NCBI GenBank assembly: GCA_023437225.1
Contig: JAEZGS010000011.1
Span: 338,777 to 402,776, forward strand
Length of the DNA: 64,000 bases
Direction of reading: 5' to 3'
DNA from: Bacteroidota bacterium
Lineage (GTDB): Bacteria; Bacteroidota; Bacteroidia; Chitinophagales; Chitinophagaceae
Shown here: positions 17,941 to 27,599 of the stretch, one piece after another
Layout of the letters: the number at the start of each line of letters is the position of its first letter
Numbering within the stretch: position 1 is the stretch's first letter
Translations under genes and position numbers: made by a program
Notes under the pieces: model-generated
Seen by the model: only the letters and a program-made list of their open reading frames with translations
Told to the model about the DNA's origin: nothing
Database searches by the model: none

Positions 17941-18525
17941 ATGCCACTCATGAGATTGATCATACTGCTTTTGATCTTACTGCCTGGATGCGGCATCAGG
18001 GAAAGAGAAAGAGAACTTGAAGAAAAGTTGCGGCAGGTAAATGAAAAAGAACAGCAGTTGTTATTGAAAGAAAAAGAACTCCAACTCAGGGAAGAAGCAC
18101 TTGCAAATCAGGAGGAAAAACGCGATAGCGGATCAGTGTCCGTCAATGTAATTGACACTGTTGCAATAAATCCTGAGTTTCTTGGGCAGTGGCAGGTAAG
18201 GATGGTTTGCACTGAAACGAATTGTGCGGGATCTGCTGTTGGTGATGTTAAGAGTGAGCACTGGACGATTGAACAACAGGGTAACAGTGTTATTGCACGT
18301 GCAATGACCGGCAATGAACTGGTGCGTGCATATTCGGGCCGCTTCAATGGAAGCTTCCTCGTTTTATCGGCAGAGCAACCTGAACAACAGGCGCAGGGAC
18401 AATCAAGGATAACCGCGCGTTTGCAGAGAGTCAACATAAATCAATTAGAAGGCAAGCGGGAGATCTCAAGGCCCGGTGAATGTCGCATTGTGTACGATCT
18501 TGATTTGAGAAGGATCGAAAAGTAA
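17941..18525 (+). CDS. Lipoprotein with coiled coil, unknown function
   Basis: The chosen ATG gives MPLMRLIILLLILLPGCGI, a lipoprotein signal with the lipobox LPGC. A predicted coiled coil follows (about 20-60; EKLRQVNEKEQQLLLKEKELQLREEAL), then a compact domain with two cysteines (VCTETNCAG) beginning FLGQWQVRM, which looks like a small beta-barrel. I do not recognise the family. It ends five bases before the antiporter gene, so they are likely co-transcribed. Confidence 0.7.
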   Translation: MPLMRLIILLLILLPGCGIRERERELEEKLRQVNEKEQQLLLKEKELQLREEALANQEEKRDSGSVSVNVIDTVAINPEFLGQWQVRMVCTETNCAGSAVGDVKSEHWTIEQQGNSVIARAMTGNELVRAYSGRFNGSFLVLSAEQPEQQAQGQSRITARLQRVNINQLEGKREISRPGECRIVYDLDLRRIEK

Positions 18526-18530
18526 TTGCT

Positions 18531-20600
18531 ATGGTGCTGTTAGATCTCGACTTATCGCTTCCATTAAAAAACCCGGTGATAATTTTCTCACTGGTGCTTT
18601 TCATAATATTGTTTGCGCCATTATTGTTGAATAAGATTCGCATTCCGCATATCATTGGATTGATCATGGCGGGCGTCATCATTGGACCATATGGTTTCAA
18701 TTTATTACTGCGTGATAGTAGTATCGTTTTGTATGGAACTGTTGGACTATTATATATAATGTTCACTGCAGGTCTCGAAATCGATCTCGATGAGTTCAAA
18801 CGAAATCGTGTATCAAGTCTTGTGTTTGGTCTGTTTACATTTTCAATATCGATGGTAATTGGTACGGCTGCGTCCTACTATGTGTTGGGTTATAGTTGGT
18901 TTTCATCACTCCTGATGGGTAGCTTGTTTTCTTCACATACCCTGTTGGCATACCCGATCGCAAGTAAATACGGCATTGCCCGCATCCGTTCTGTTACACT
19001 TTCCATTGGAGGTACGATCATCACTGATATTCTTGCACTACTTGTACTTGCCGCAGTTGCGGGAATGACACGAGGTGAAATTGATTCATCATTCTGGGTG
19101 CGACTCGCCGGTTATTCACTGGTGTTTGCAGCAATTGTGTTTTTCGTCTTTCCCATTATTGCACGTTGGTTCTTTAAGAAATTCGAGGACAATATTTCAC
19201 AATACATCTTCGTGCTTGCGATCGTATTCCTCGGTTCCTTTCTTGCAGAGCTGGCAGGATTGGAAGCCATCATTGGTGCTTTCTTATCGGGATTGGCATT
19301 GAATAGATTTATTCCGCATAATTCACCTTTGATGAATCGGATCGACTTTGTCGGCAATGCTTTATTCATTCCATTTTTTCTGATTGGAGTAGGCATGCTT
19401 GTAGACATATCGGTATTGTTCAAAGGTCTGGGTGCATTGAAAGTTGCGGCAGTAATGATCGTTGTTTCCATCGTTGGAAAATTCATTGCCGCATGGCTAA
19501 CGCAAAAAAGTTTTCGTTTATCTCCGGACGAACGCAAGATGATATTTGGTTTGAGCGTGGCAAGGGTGGGAGCAACGCTTGCTGTGGTGTTGGTGGGTTA
19601 CAACATCATCATCGGTGAAACACCTACCGGTGAACCGATACGTCTCTTATCTGAAGATGTATTGAATGGTGCGATATTGATGATATTAGTTACCTGCACG
19701 GTGAGCTCACTTATGGTAGAAAAAGCTTCGAGAAAACTTGCATTGCAGGATGACAGTCCTGCTGCAGACAGTGATACTGCCGAACGCGTGATGATATCAG
19801 TGCCCTCGGTGGAAAATGCGACCGATATGGTAGACCTCGCCATTAGCCTGAAGCCTTCCAGGACCAAGAACCCCTTGTATGCATTGCATGTTATTGATGA
19901 ACAGGATGGCGTTGAAGGAAATAATTCGTCTGGAAAAAAAGTGATCGATCTAATTGTACGGCATGCAGCGGCTACTGATAACACGGTGATTCCTCTCACG
20001 CGTTATGATCAGAATATCAGCAATGGCATCATTTATTCAATGAAGGAGCAACAGGTGACAGACCTGATCATTGGTTTGCATAGGAACAAACATGAAAATG
20101 AAACCATCTTCGGTCCTGTTGCCGATAAGCTTTTAAGAAGGATATTCGAAACGGTGTATGTATATCACCCGGTGCAACCGCTTAACACTTTGAAGAGAAT
20201 TGTTGTTGCGGTACCGCCAAATGCAGAGCTGGAGCCCGGTTTCAATCACTGGTTTGACAAGGTCTTTACGTTGTCAAAAGAAACCGGACTGGCTGTAAAA
20301 TTTTATGCTTCTGAGAAAACAGGCCGGCAGATCAACCATGCAAATGAACAAAAGAAAACACCTATCGCTATTCAAATGGATGAATTTTCAAACTGGGATG
20401 AATTTCTTTTTTTCAGCGGACAAATAAGAAAGGACGATCTGTTTATCATTGTCACCAGCAGAAAAGGGCATGTGTCATACACGCATCAAATCGATAAGCT
20501 GCCCGGGTATATGTTGAAATACTTTATGGATAATAGCTTCATTATACTATATCCTCGTCAACTCGAAAGTGAGTTTTTGAATGTGATAAGAAACACGTAG
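18531..20600 (+). CDS. CPA2-family cation:proton antiporter with cytoplasmic USP-like tail
   Basis: The first 390 residues hold about 12-13 membrane segments. They contain KefB/NapA-type features such as IRIPHIIGLIMAGVIIGP, MFTAGLEIDLDEF, SLFSSHTLLAYPI, FLAELAGLEAIIGAFLSGLA and FIPFFLIGVGMLVD. The last 270 residues are soluble and resemble two universal-stress-protein-like repeats (VMISVPSVENATDMVDLAI; RIVVAVPPNAE). No TrkA-N (RCK) domain is seen. CPA2 proteins exchange Na+ or K+ for protons across the inner membrane. It is the last gene before a repeat array and convergent gcvP. Confidence 0.9.
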   Translation: MVLLDLDLSLPLKNPVIIFSLVLFIILFAPLLLNKIRIPHIIGLIMAGVIIGPYGFNLLLRDSSIVLYGTVGLLYIMFTAGLEIDLDEFKRNRVSSLVFGLFTFSISMVIGTAASYYVLGYSWFSSLLMGSLFSSHTLLAYPIASKYGIARIRSVTLSIGGTIITDILALLVLAAVAGMTRGEIDSSFWVRLAGYSLVFAAIVFFVFPIIARWFFKKFEDNISQYIFVLAIVFLGSFLAELAGLEAIIGAFLSGLALNRFIPHNSPLMNRIDFVGNALFIPFFLIGVGMLVDISVLFKGLGALKVAAVMIVVSIVGKFIAAWLTQKSFRLSPDERKMIFGLSVARVGATLAVVLVGYNIIIGETPTGEPIRLLSEDVLNGAILMILVTCTVSSLMVEKASRKLALQDDSPAADSDTAERVMISVPSVENATDMVDLAISLKPSRTKNPLYALHVIDEQDGVEGNNSSGKKVIDLIVRHAAATDNTVIPLTRYDQNISNGIIYSMKEQQVTDLIIGLHRNKHENETIFGPVADKLLRRIFETVYVYHPVQPLNTLKRIVVAVPPNAELEPGFNHWFDKVFTLSKETGLAVKFYASEKTGRQINHANEQKKTPIAIQMDEFSNWDEFLFFSGQIRKDDLFIIVTSRKGHVSYTHQIDKLPGYMLKYFMDNSFIILYPRQLESEFLNVIRNT

Positions 20601-20611
20601 TATAATTTGAG

Positions 20612-20760
20612 AAATGCCAAATGCCAAATGCGAAATGCCAAATGCCAAATGCGAAATGCAAAATGGGAAACACGAAATGTGAATCCATTTCCCATTTCCC
20701 ATTTCCCATTTAGTATTTAGTATTTAGTATCCCCTTCCCAATTCCCAATTCTCAATTCTC
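20612..20760. repeat. Mosaic short-unit repeat array (AAATGCC, CCCATTTC, TTTAGTA, CAATTCC units)
   Basis: Units run AAATGCC/AAATGCG (20612-20660), then AAATGGGAAA, then its complement CCCATTTC (from about 20691), then TTTAGTA and CAATTCCC/CTCAATT units. The AAATGGGAAA and TTTCCCATTT parts can pair, giving a hairpin between the convergent antiporter and gcvP genes. Confidence 0.88.
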
Positions 20761-20768
20761 AATTCTGT

Positions 20769-23645
20769 TCACGGTACCAGGTACGCCTCTGTTGGTTCGC
20801 AGGTGCAGATCAGGTTACGATCTCCATATGTATTATTGATCCTGCTTACCGATGGCCAGAATTTGTTCTTTGCCACGTAAGCCAGCGGGAAGGCGGCTTC
20901 CTGTCTTGTATAAGCATGACTCCAATCATCGGCACAGATCACTTCCATTGTGTGGGGAGCATTCTTTAGCGGATTGTCGGTTTTATGCATCCTTCCTTCT
21001 TCGATCGCTTTGATCTCTTCATGTATGCTGATCATTGCATCGCAGAAACGATCGAGTTCTTCTTTTGGTTCGCTTTCAGTCGGCTCGATCATGATCGTTC
21101 CCGGCACAGGAAAACTCATTGTCGGTGCATGGAATCCGTAATCCATCAATCGCTTTGCTACATCTTCGGCTTCAATTCCTGCACTGGCTTTAAACGGACG
21201 AATGTCCACAATGAATTCATGCGCGCAGGTTCCGTTTGCCCCCGCGTAAAGTACCTTGAAATGCTCTTCGAGTCTTGCTTTCATGTAGTTCGCATTCAAT
21301 ATCGCATACTTTGTGGCAAGCGTCATACCCTCAGCTCCGAGCAATTTTATATAAGCATAACTGATCAGAAGAATGCTTGCAGATCCATAAGGAGCGGCAC
21401 TTACGGCGTTTGCTTTGTCGCCTTTATTGATGGAAACGTGTCCGGGCAGATACGCTGCCAGCTTTTCATTTACACATATGGGGCCCATTCCGGGTCCACC
21501 ACCGCCATGCGGTATTGCAAAGGTTTTATGCAGATTGAGGTGACAAACATCCGCACCAATTTCCCCCGGGGAAGTAAGTCCGACCTGTGCGTTCATGTTT
21601 GCGCCGTCCATATAAACAAGGCCGCCATTATCATGAATAACGGTGCAAATTTCTTTGATGCTTTCTTCAAACACACCGTGTGTTGAAGGATAGGTAACCA
21701 TCAATGCTGCAAGCGTATTGCGATATTGTTCCGCTTTTGCTTTGAGGTCGGCAACATCAATGTGCCCATCAGCATCACTTTTCACAACTACCACTTTGAA
21801 ACCGGCTAACACTGCAGAAGCGGGGTTTGTTCCGTGTGCAGAGATAGGAATCAACACAACATCACGATTTTCTCCGCCATTGTCTTCATGGTAGGCCTTA
21901 ATGGTCAACAAACCTGCATATTCACCCTGTGCGCCACTGTTGGGCTGTAATGAACATGCAGTAAAGCCCGTGATCTTACACAGGTAGTCACTCAATTCAT
22001 TAACGATCTGGTGGTATCCTGCAGCCTGATCAAAAGGTGCGAAGGGATGGATGGCTGCAAATTCCGGCCAGCTCACAGGGATCAATTCAGTAGCGGCATT
22101 CAGCTTCATTGTACAACTTCCCAACGAGATCATAGATGTATTCAGGGAGAGATCCTTGTTCTCCAATGACTTCATGTAACGCATCATTTCGCTCTCGCTG
22201 TGATGACTGTTGAAAACGCTGTGCGACAAGAACGCCGATCTGCGCACAAGGCCATCCGGTATATGATCCAGCAGTAGTTCGTCATCGAAACCTACGATTG
22301 CTGCTGCATGTCCTGCAACCTCACTAAATATTGAAACGATATCCAGTATGTCAGCCTGGCTCGTTGTTTCATCTACAGCAATACCAATGTGCTGTTCATC
22401 AAAATATCTGAAATTTACCTGGTGTTTTTCGGCAAGATCACGAATAGCGGGAACATTGTCTACGCGCAGTTTAACGGTATCAAAGAAGCTGTTGTGAACG
22501 ATCTCTGCACCTGCTTCTTCCAGTGCTTCTGCAAGATGCAATGTGAGCAATGCAATTCTCGATGCGATGTTCTTAAGTCCCTCGGGTCCGTGATAAACAG
22601 CATACATCGCCGCCATATTCGCCAGCAATGCCTGCGCAGTACAAATATTAGAAGTAGCTTTTTCGCGCTTGATGTGTTGTTCGCGTGTTTGCAAAGCCAT
22701 GCGCAGGGCGCGCTTGCCTGTTGCATCAACAGAGATCCCAATGATCCTGCCCGGAATGCCGCGTTTAAATTCTTCTTTAGTGGCGAAGAACGCCGCATGT
22801 GGTCCACCAAATCCCATTGGCACACCAAATCGCTGTGCAGAACCTACAGCTACGTCGGCACCTAGTTCCCCTGGAGGTGTTAATAAAGTCAAAGCCATCA
22901 GGTCGGTGGCCATAACAACAAAGCCGTTCACCTGGTGGATCTTATCAATGAAAGCTCGATAATCCTCCACGGAACCTTCGTTATTCGGGTATTGGATAAG
23001 AGCTCCGAAATAAGTTTCATCGATTTCAGCAGTCCGGTAATCGCCGGTGATCACTTCAACGCCAATGGGTCTTGCGCGCGTATAAACAACATCCTTCGTT
23101 TGAGGGAAGGTGTTTGCGTCCACAAAAAATTTCGGTTGACCGATTGTGTCTGTTCTATTAACGTGATGGAACAGCATTGACATCGCTTCAGCTGCGGCGG
23201 TTCCCTCATCGAGTAATGAGGCATTAGCAATGGGCAGGCCGGTAAGATCGGTTACCATCGTCTGAAAATTCAACAGGCTCTCAAGACGACCCTGTGAGAT
23301 CTCCGCCTGGTAAGGAGTGTACTGTGTGTACCAACCCGGATTTTCGAACAGGTTGCGCAGGATCACGGATGGTGTGATGGTGCCGTAATAACCCTGGCCA
23401 ATATATGATCTGAAAACTTTATTCTTCGACGCTACCTCTTTCAGTTGTTGAAGATAGATATGCTCACTTTGCGGGTTGGGCTTACTAAGAGGCTTCCGGA
23501 GCCTGATGCCCCTTGGGATCGTTTGATCGATGAGTTCATCGAGCGACCCAACGCCTACATGTCGAAGCATTTCGGCTGTCTCTGATTCATTGGGGCCTAT
23601 ATGACGTGCAAAAAATTCTCGCTGTTGTTGTTCGAATAGATTCAT
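20769..23645 (-). CDS. gcvP: Glycine dehydrogenase (aminomethyl-transferring), P-protein
   Basis: The 958-residue length is that of the single-chain P-protein. It decarboxylates glycine using PLP and passes the aminomethyl group to lipoyl GcvH in the glycine cleavage system. Visible hallmarks are the opening FFARHIGPNESETAEML, YIGQGYYGTITP, the PLP lysine in NLHKTFAIPHGGGGPG (about residue 706), and the C-terminal MIEPTESEPKEELDRF. No gcvT or gcvH is adjacent in the window. A clear Bacteroidota promoter lies just upstream. Confidence 0.97.
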   Translation of the reverse strand: MNLFEQQQREFFARHIGPNESETAEMLRHVGVGSLDELIDQTIPRGIRLRKPLSKPNPQSEHIYLQQLKEVASKNKVFRSYIGQGYYGTITPSVILRNLFENPGWYTQYTPYQAEISQGRLESLLNFQTMVTDLTGLPIANASLLDEGTAAAEAMSMLFHHVNRTDTIGQPKFFVDANTFPQTKDVVYTRARPIGVEVITGDYRTAEIDETYFGALIQYPNNEGSVEDYRAFIDKIHQVNGFVVMATDLMALTLLTPPGELGADVAVGSAQRFGVPMGFGGPHAAFFATKEEFKRGIPGRIIGISVDATGKRALRMALQTREQHIKREKATSNICTAQALLANMAAMYAVYHGPEGLKNIASRIALLTLHLAEALEEAGAEIVHNSFFDTVKLRVDNVPAIRDLAEKHQVNFRYFDEQHIGIAVDETTSQADILDIVSIFSEVAGHAAAIVGFDDELLLDHIPDGLVRRSAFLSHSVFNSHHSESEMMRYMKSLENKDLSLNTSMISLGSCTMKLNAATELIPVSWPEFAAIHPFAPFDQAAGYHQIVNELSDYLCKITGFTACSLQPNSGAQGEYAGLLTIKAYHEDNGGENRDVVLIPISAHGTNPASAVLAGFKVVVVKSDADGHIDVADLKAKAEQYRNTLAALMVTYPSTHGVFEESIKEICTVIHDNGGLVYMDGANMNAQVGLTSPGEIGADVCHLNLHKTFAIPHGGGGPGMGPICVNEKLAAYLPGHVSINKGDKANAVSAAPYGSASILLISYAYIKLLGAEGMTLATKYAILNANYMKARLEEHFKVLYAGANGTCAHEFIVDIRPFKASAGIEAEDVAKRLMDYGFHAPTMSFPVPGTIMIEPTESEPKEELDRFCDAMISIHEEIKAIEEGRMHKTDNPLKNAPHTMEVICADDWSHAYTRQEAAFPLAYVAKNKFWPSVSRINNTYGDRNLICTCEPTEAYLVP

Positions 23646-23679
23646 ATAACGGAGGTTGACCAGGAAATTAAAAGATGCG

Positions 23680-23709
23680 CAAAGTTAATTGGTTGCAGCC
23701 ATATGGCAA
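23680..23709 (-). promoter_or_regulatory. Bacteroidota-type promoter of gcvP
   Basis: On the minus strand TTG (23707-23709) is followed after exactly 19 bases by TAACTTTG (23687-23680), which fits the TTG-N19-TAnnTTTG consensus. Transcription would begin some 25-30 bases before the gcvP start codon at 23645. Confidence 0.7.
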
Positions 23710-23764
23710 TTGCACCAGGCATATATTCGCCTGAAACCCAGACCCCAGCTGTGTTATAGCAAAA

Positions 23765-24253
23765 TTAAATTTTGGCCGACAGGGCGTCTTCAGTGAGTCG
23801 CTCGAAAACATAAAATACCGCAGGGCAGAACGTGGAGTTTTTCAGTGAGATCTGCTGGCGCTTCAACAGTACATCCTCATTGGTGTAAGGAAATCTTGCA
23901 CAGTCTGACGGACGCGACTCATAGATACTGCAGTAATTGTCAGATCCGAGGAAAGGGCATGGGCTTGATTTCACCACATAATCACCATCCTGATCGAGGT
24001 TGAGGTAGGTTTCTATAAATGCGCTCTCCTTCATGCGAAGGTGCTTTGCAATGCGCTTGATATCAGGAGTTTTAAATCGCGGAGAATACCCTTTACAGCA
24101 ATTAGCACACTGCAGGCAGTCCACCTTTTCAAATGCCTCCTCGTGTAGGCGGGGCAACTGTTTCAGCACCCGGTTCTTATCGCTCCTCTGCAGCATTTGC
24201 TTGTACTGCTTTTGCCGCTCCACCGCTTTCTTTTGCCAATTGGGGGGTAACAT
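23765..24253 (-). CDS. YkgJ-family cysteine-cluster protein
   Basis: The start giving MLPPNWQKKAVERQKQ removes a Cys- and Arg-rich upstream frame. The family's cysteine cluster is clear: CLQCANCCKGYSPRF (about 47-61), SSPCPFLGSDNYCSIYESRPSDCARFPY (about 96-123) and a last Cys in STFCPAVF. Such proteins probably bind zinc or an Fe-S cluster; their role is not settled. The start overlaps the end of the sterol-desaturase-like gene by 77 bp in another frame, an unusually long same-strand overlap. Confidence 0.8.
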   Translation of the reverse strand: MLPPNWQKKAVERQKQYKQMLQRSDKNRVLKQLPRLHEEAFEKVDCLQCANCCKGYSPRFKTPDIKRIAKHLRMKESAFIETYLNLDQDGDYVVKSSPCPFLGSDNYCSIYESRPSDCARFPYTNEDVLLKRQQISLKNSTFCPAVFYVFERLTEDALSAKI

Positions 24254-25115
24254 CCGGCAAAGGTACGGCAAAGGTGCCTTTTGCATCCGATGGATTTTGC
24301 CTTGAAAAGGTTCCAGGCGGACGCAGCAAATACTGGCATTTCTGGTAGAAGCTGAGGTCTTTGCGGCGCATGTCCCGAATAATATCGCGCCATTCATGAA
24401 AGATGATCGACAGCGGCGTTTGGTTTTCAAGAGGTTGTGTCAGTCCGTAGCGGATCGGTTCATATTCCGACGCAGGCAATTCTTCCTGGAAAGTACCGAA
24501 CATACGATCCCAGATTATTAAAAACATGCCCATATTCTTATCCAGGTACCGATCGTTCGACGCATGATGCACACGGTGATGCGAGGGCGTAACAAAAACA
24601 TATTCCAGCCATCCCAGTTTGCCAATTAACTCGGTGTGCACGAAAATCGACCAGAATTGCGTCAGTGAGTAAACGAATAGTATGTCGATAGGCCTGAAGC
24701 CACACAACACCAGGGGAATAAAAAATATGAAGCGATACAGCGGTTGAAACACAGATGCCCTGAAAGCCACACTAACGTTCAGGTTCTCGCAACTGTGATG
24801 GGTTACATGTACTGCCCAGAACAGCCTGCAGAAATGTTCCAGCCGATGAAGCCAATAGAACATCAGGTCCATGAACACGACAAGCCCGCACCAGTAGAAA
24901 ATATTATGAGGCAATGAAATGACGCGTTGTTCAAAGAAGAACATGAGGAGCAAAAGATAACCACCGCGTATTGCAAGATCAAGAAGTGCATTGAGTATCG
25001 ATAAATAAAAATTTATAAGCGTCTCCTTCCAGGAATATACCGGCATTTTCCTGTAATTGCTCAAAAGCACTTCGATACCAATGATCAAAAGGTAGATCGG
25101 TGGAGCAAACCACAT
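24177..25115 (-). CDS. Sterol desaturase / fatty acid hydroxylase superfamily protein
   Basis: The membrane protein carries the di-iron histidine motifs of the superfamily: HRLEH, HVTHH and HHRVHH, spaced as usual between four hydrophobic segments. Members hydroxylate or desaturate lipids in the inner membrane; the substrate is unknown. I start at MWFAPPIYLL (25115). An earlier ATG at 25172 shares bases with the divergent folK start and is also possible. The C-terminal 45 residues after CQYLLRPP are low in hydrophobicity and read through the beginning of the YkgJ-like gene; they may be a recent extension. Confidence 0.85.
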   Translation of the reverse strand: MWFAPPIYLLIIGIEVLLSNYRKMPVYSWKETLINFYLSILNALLDLAIRGGYLLLLMFFFEQRVISLPHNIFYWCGLVVFMDLMFYWLHRLEHFCRLFWAVHVTHHSCENLNVSVAFRASVFQPLYRFIFFIPLVLCGFRPIDILFVYSLTQFWSIFVHTELIGKLGWLEYVFVTPSHHRVHHASNDRYLDKNMGMFLIIWDRMFGTFQEELPASEYEPIRYGLTQPLENQTPLSIIFHEWRDIIRDMRRKDLSFYQKCQYLLRPPGTFSRQNPSDAKGTFAVPLPDVTPQLAKESGGAAKAVQANAAEER

Positions 25116-25170
25116 AGGGACATTATTTACCAAAAACAAGCAATCATCAGACCACCTTATATTTGCGGCC

Positions 25171-25683
25171 ATGAATAATGCATACCTTCTGATAGGAGGG
25201 AACCTGGGAGATGTAGCCAGAACATTTGACGAAGCCCGGGCGCTGATCTCGAGGGAATGTGGCTCCATCACCAGCAAGTCGGCACTATATAAAACAGCCC
25301 CATGGGGATTCACCGGGCAGAATCATTTTTTGAACCAGGTGTTGGTTGTGCACACGCCACTGGAGGGTGCGGAGCTGATGCAGAAGATACTGGCTATTGA
25401 AAAATCACTCGGTAGAGCCCGGGGCGAAAAGTATGGTCCGAGGATCGTCGATATAGACATTTTAATGATTGATGATATGATCATTAACGAGCCGGATCTC
25501 CAGGTTCCACATCCGCAACTGCCCAACCGAAGATTTGCACTGGAACCATTAGCTGAACTGTGTCCGAACCTGTTTCACCCGGTAATGCACAAAACAATTC
25601 ACCAGCTTTTATTGGATTGCTCGGATCTTCTCGATGTAGAGCGCCTCGATGATGAACAACAACTGGCAACGGATGAAGTATAA
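25171..25683 (+). CDS. folK: 2-amino-4-hydroxy-6-hydroxymethyldihydropteridine pyrophosphokinase
   Basis: The 170-residue protein opens NAYLLIGGNLGD, the classic HPPK start, and has ALYKTAPWGFTGQNHFLNQV, LGRARGEKYGPRIVDIDIL and LQVPHPQLPNRRFALEPLAEL. The RxxxxGPRxxDxDI region binds Mg-ATP. The enzyme transfers pyrophosphate from ATP in folate synthesis. It overlaps the following deoxynucleoside kinase gene by 11 bases. Confidence 0.96.
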   Translation: MNNAYLLIGGNLGDVARTFDEARALISRECGSITSKSALYKTAPWGFTGQNHFLNQVLVVHTPLEGAELMQKILAIEKSLGRARGEKYGPRIVDIDILMIDDMIINEPDLQVPHPQLPNRRFALEPLAELCPNLFHPVMHKTIHQLLLDCSDLLDVERLDDEQQLATDEV

Positions 25684-26308
25684 TTTTATTACGATAGAAG
25701 GGAACATAGGAGCTGGAAAAACAACGCTGGCCAATATCCTGGCGGAGCGATACAATGCACGACTTGTTTTGGAAGAGTTTGCGGAGAACCCTTTCCTGAC
25801 AAAATTCTATGCAAACCCGCAGCAATATGCGTTTCCTGTTGAATTGTTTTTCATGGCCGAACGGTATAATCAATTGAAGGACCTGATACATACGCGCGAT
25901 CTTTTTCAATCGCTCACCATATCCGATTACCTTTTTACGAAATGCCTTTTGTTTGCGCGCGTTAATTTATCTGAAGAAGAGTTCCGGTTGTATCAGAAAT
26001 TATTCGATATCATTCATCAACAACTTGTGCAACCGGAGTTGCTGATCTACCTGCATGTGCCCGTAAGTAAACTGCAACAGAACATTCGCAAAAGAAATCG
26101 AAGTTATGAGCAATCGATTCCGGACGATTATCTTTTATCGATCCAGGAGACGTATACGCATTATATAAAACAACACAACATTAAAACGCTGATGATCGAC
26201 GCTTCCAATGCCGATTTCTTTAACAACGAAAAACAAATTGAAACGATCATGGAAGCACTCGATAAAGAATATGAAGAGGGGCAGCATTTTTTAAGTCTGC
26301 CCGATTGA
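25673..26308 (+). CDS. Deoxynucleoside kinase
   Basis: Starting at the ATG inside the end of folK, it reads MKYNFITIEGNIGAGKTTL, with the P-loop GNIGAGKT at residues 10-17. The DRS-like lid and substrate motifs of the dNK family appear as LVLEEFAENPFL, SDYLFTKCLLFARVNL and LIYLHVPVSKLQQNIRKRNR. Family enzymes phosphorylate deoxyadenosine, deoxyguanosine or thymidine for salvage. The start at 25649 is excluded because it gives a stretch before the P-loop that families lack. Confidence 0.9.
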   Translation: MKYNFITIEGNIGAGKTTLANILAERYNARLVLEEFAENPFLTKFYANPQQYAFPVELFFMAERYNQLKDLIHTRDLFQSLTISDYLFTKCLLFARVNLSEEEFRLYQKLFDIIHQQLVQPELLIYLHVPVSKLQQNIRKRNRSYEQSIPDDYLLSIQETYTHYIKQHNIKTLMIDASNADFFNNEKQIETIMEALDKEYEEGQHFLSLPD

Positions 26309-26309
26309 T

Positions 26310-27560
26310 ATGGAAGATAATTTAGCATCAAAGAACACCGCGTTTGCAGCACTTGCGTTCCCTGAGTTTCGCAACTACTTGTTTGGCCGATTTCTCTTTA
26401 TTATGGGCCTGAGAATGATTGCGACCATGGTGGGCTGGTGGATCTATGAACTTACCAAAGACCCGCTGGCACTGGGTTTTGTGGGATTGGCCGAAGTGAT
26501 ACCAGCATTGGGACTTGCTTTGTATGCCGGGCATGTGATCGATCTGAACGACAAACGGACAATGATCCGTGTGAGTGTTGCCTTGTATGGAGTTTGTGCA
26601 TTGCTGCTGACATTCGTATCTACTCAATACTTTTTCTTTAATGCAGGGAAGTCTCTTGTTGTTGGTTCAATTTACCTGGTTTTATTTCTCATGGGCGCAA
26701 TAAGGGCATTCTCCGGTCCTTCATTTAATGCAACCATTGCATCGCTGGTGCCAAGACAAGTTTTGCCGAAAGCCATCACTCTTAATTCGGGCACCTGGTT
26801 AATGGCATCGGTTTTCGGTCATGCAGCTGCCGGGTTTCTGATCGCTTTTTTTGGAAATACCACAACGCTAACGGTGATCAGTTCGCTGATCATTGTATCG
26901 TTTTTTCTTTTATCGCGCATTAAGAGCAAACCACCGGTTTCGCGGGTCTCTGAGCAAAAAACATGGGAAAGTGTAAAGGAGGGACTACGTTTTGTATTTA
27001 AGACCAAAGAAGTGCTGGGGGCGCTTGCATTGGATCTTTTTGCAGTGTTATTCGGAGGTGCAGTTGCGTTGGTGCCTGTATTTGCACGCGATATATTAAA
27101 AGTGGATGCCATTGGTTTTGGATGGCTTAACGCTGCCAATGATGTTGGTGCCATTTCTATAATACTATTGCTTGCGCTGTTTCCACTAAAAAGAAACCAG
27201 GGAAAGATCCTGATGTTTGTTGTTGCGGGCTTTGGACTTTGCATCATCACCTTTGGATTATCGCAGATCTTCTGGCTTTCTTTCTTCGCGCTCATGCTTG
27301 GAGGGATTCTGGATGGGATCAGCGTAGTGATCCGCGGCACCATCTTACAAATGAAAACGCCGGATCATATGAGAGGAAGGGTAATGTCTGTCAATTCGAT
27401 GTTCATCAATTCTTCAAACGAATTGGGACAACTTGAAAGTGGAGTGGCAGCGCGGCTCATGGGGACCGTGCCGGCTGTAATATTTGGCGGAACGATGACG
27501 GTATTAATTGTGATATTTACCTGGTTCAAGGCGCCGGCGTTGAGAAAACTAGAGTATTGA
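26310..27560 (+). CDS. MFS transporter of the EntS/MFS_3 type
   Basis: There are twelve hydrophobic segments, with FPEFRNYLFGRFLFIMGLRM at the start and GHVIDLNDKRTM as the loop between TM2 and TM3. Also seen are GAIRAFSGPSFNATIASLVP and MKTPDHMRGRVMSVNSMFI. These match the enterobactin-exporter-like MFS_3 group (siderophore, macrolide and other efflux). It starts one base after the stop of the kinase gene and is probably in the same operon as folK. Confidence 0.86.
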   Translation: MEDNLASKNTAFAALAFPEFRNYLFGRFLFIMGLRMIATMVGWWIYELTKDPLALGFVGLAEVIPALGLALYAGHVIDLNDKRTMIRVSVALYGVCALLLTFVSTQYFFFNAGKSLVVGSIYLVLFLMGAIRAFSGPSFNATIASLVPRQVLPKAITLNSGTWLMASVFGHAAAGFLIAFFGNTTTLTVISSLIIVSFFLLSRIKSKPPVSRVSEQKTWESVKEGLRFVFKTKEVLGALALDLFAVLFGGAVALVPVFARDILKVDAIGFGWLNAANDVGAISIILLLALFPLKRNQGKILMFVVAGFGLCIITFGLSQIFWLSFFALMLGGILDGISVVIRGTILQMKTPDHMRGRVMSVNSMFINSSNELGQLESGVAARLMGTVPAVIFGGTMTVLIVIFTWFKAPALRKLEY

Positions 27561-27599
27561 CAGCGCCTTGTTATCTTTATACATTCTTAATCAGATTAA

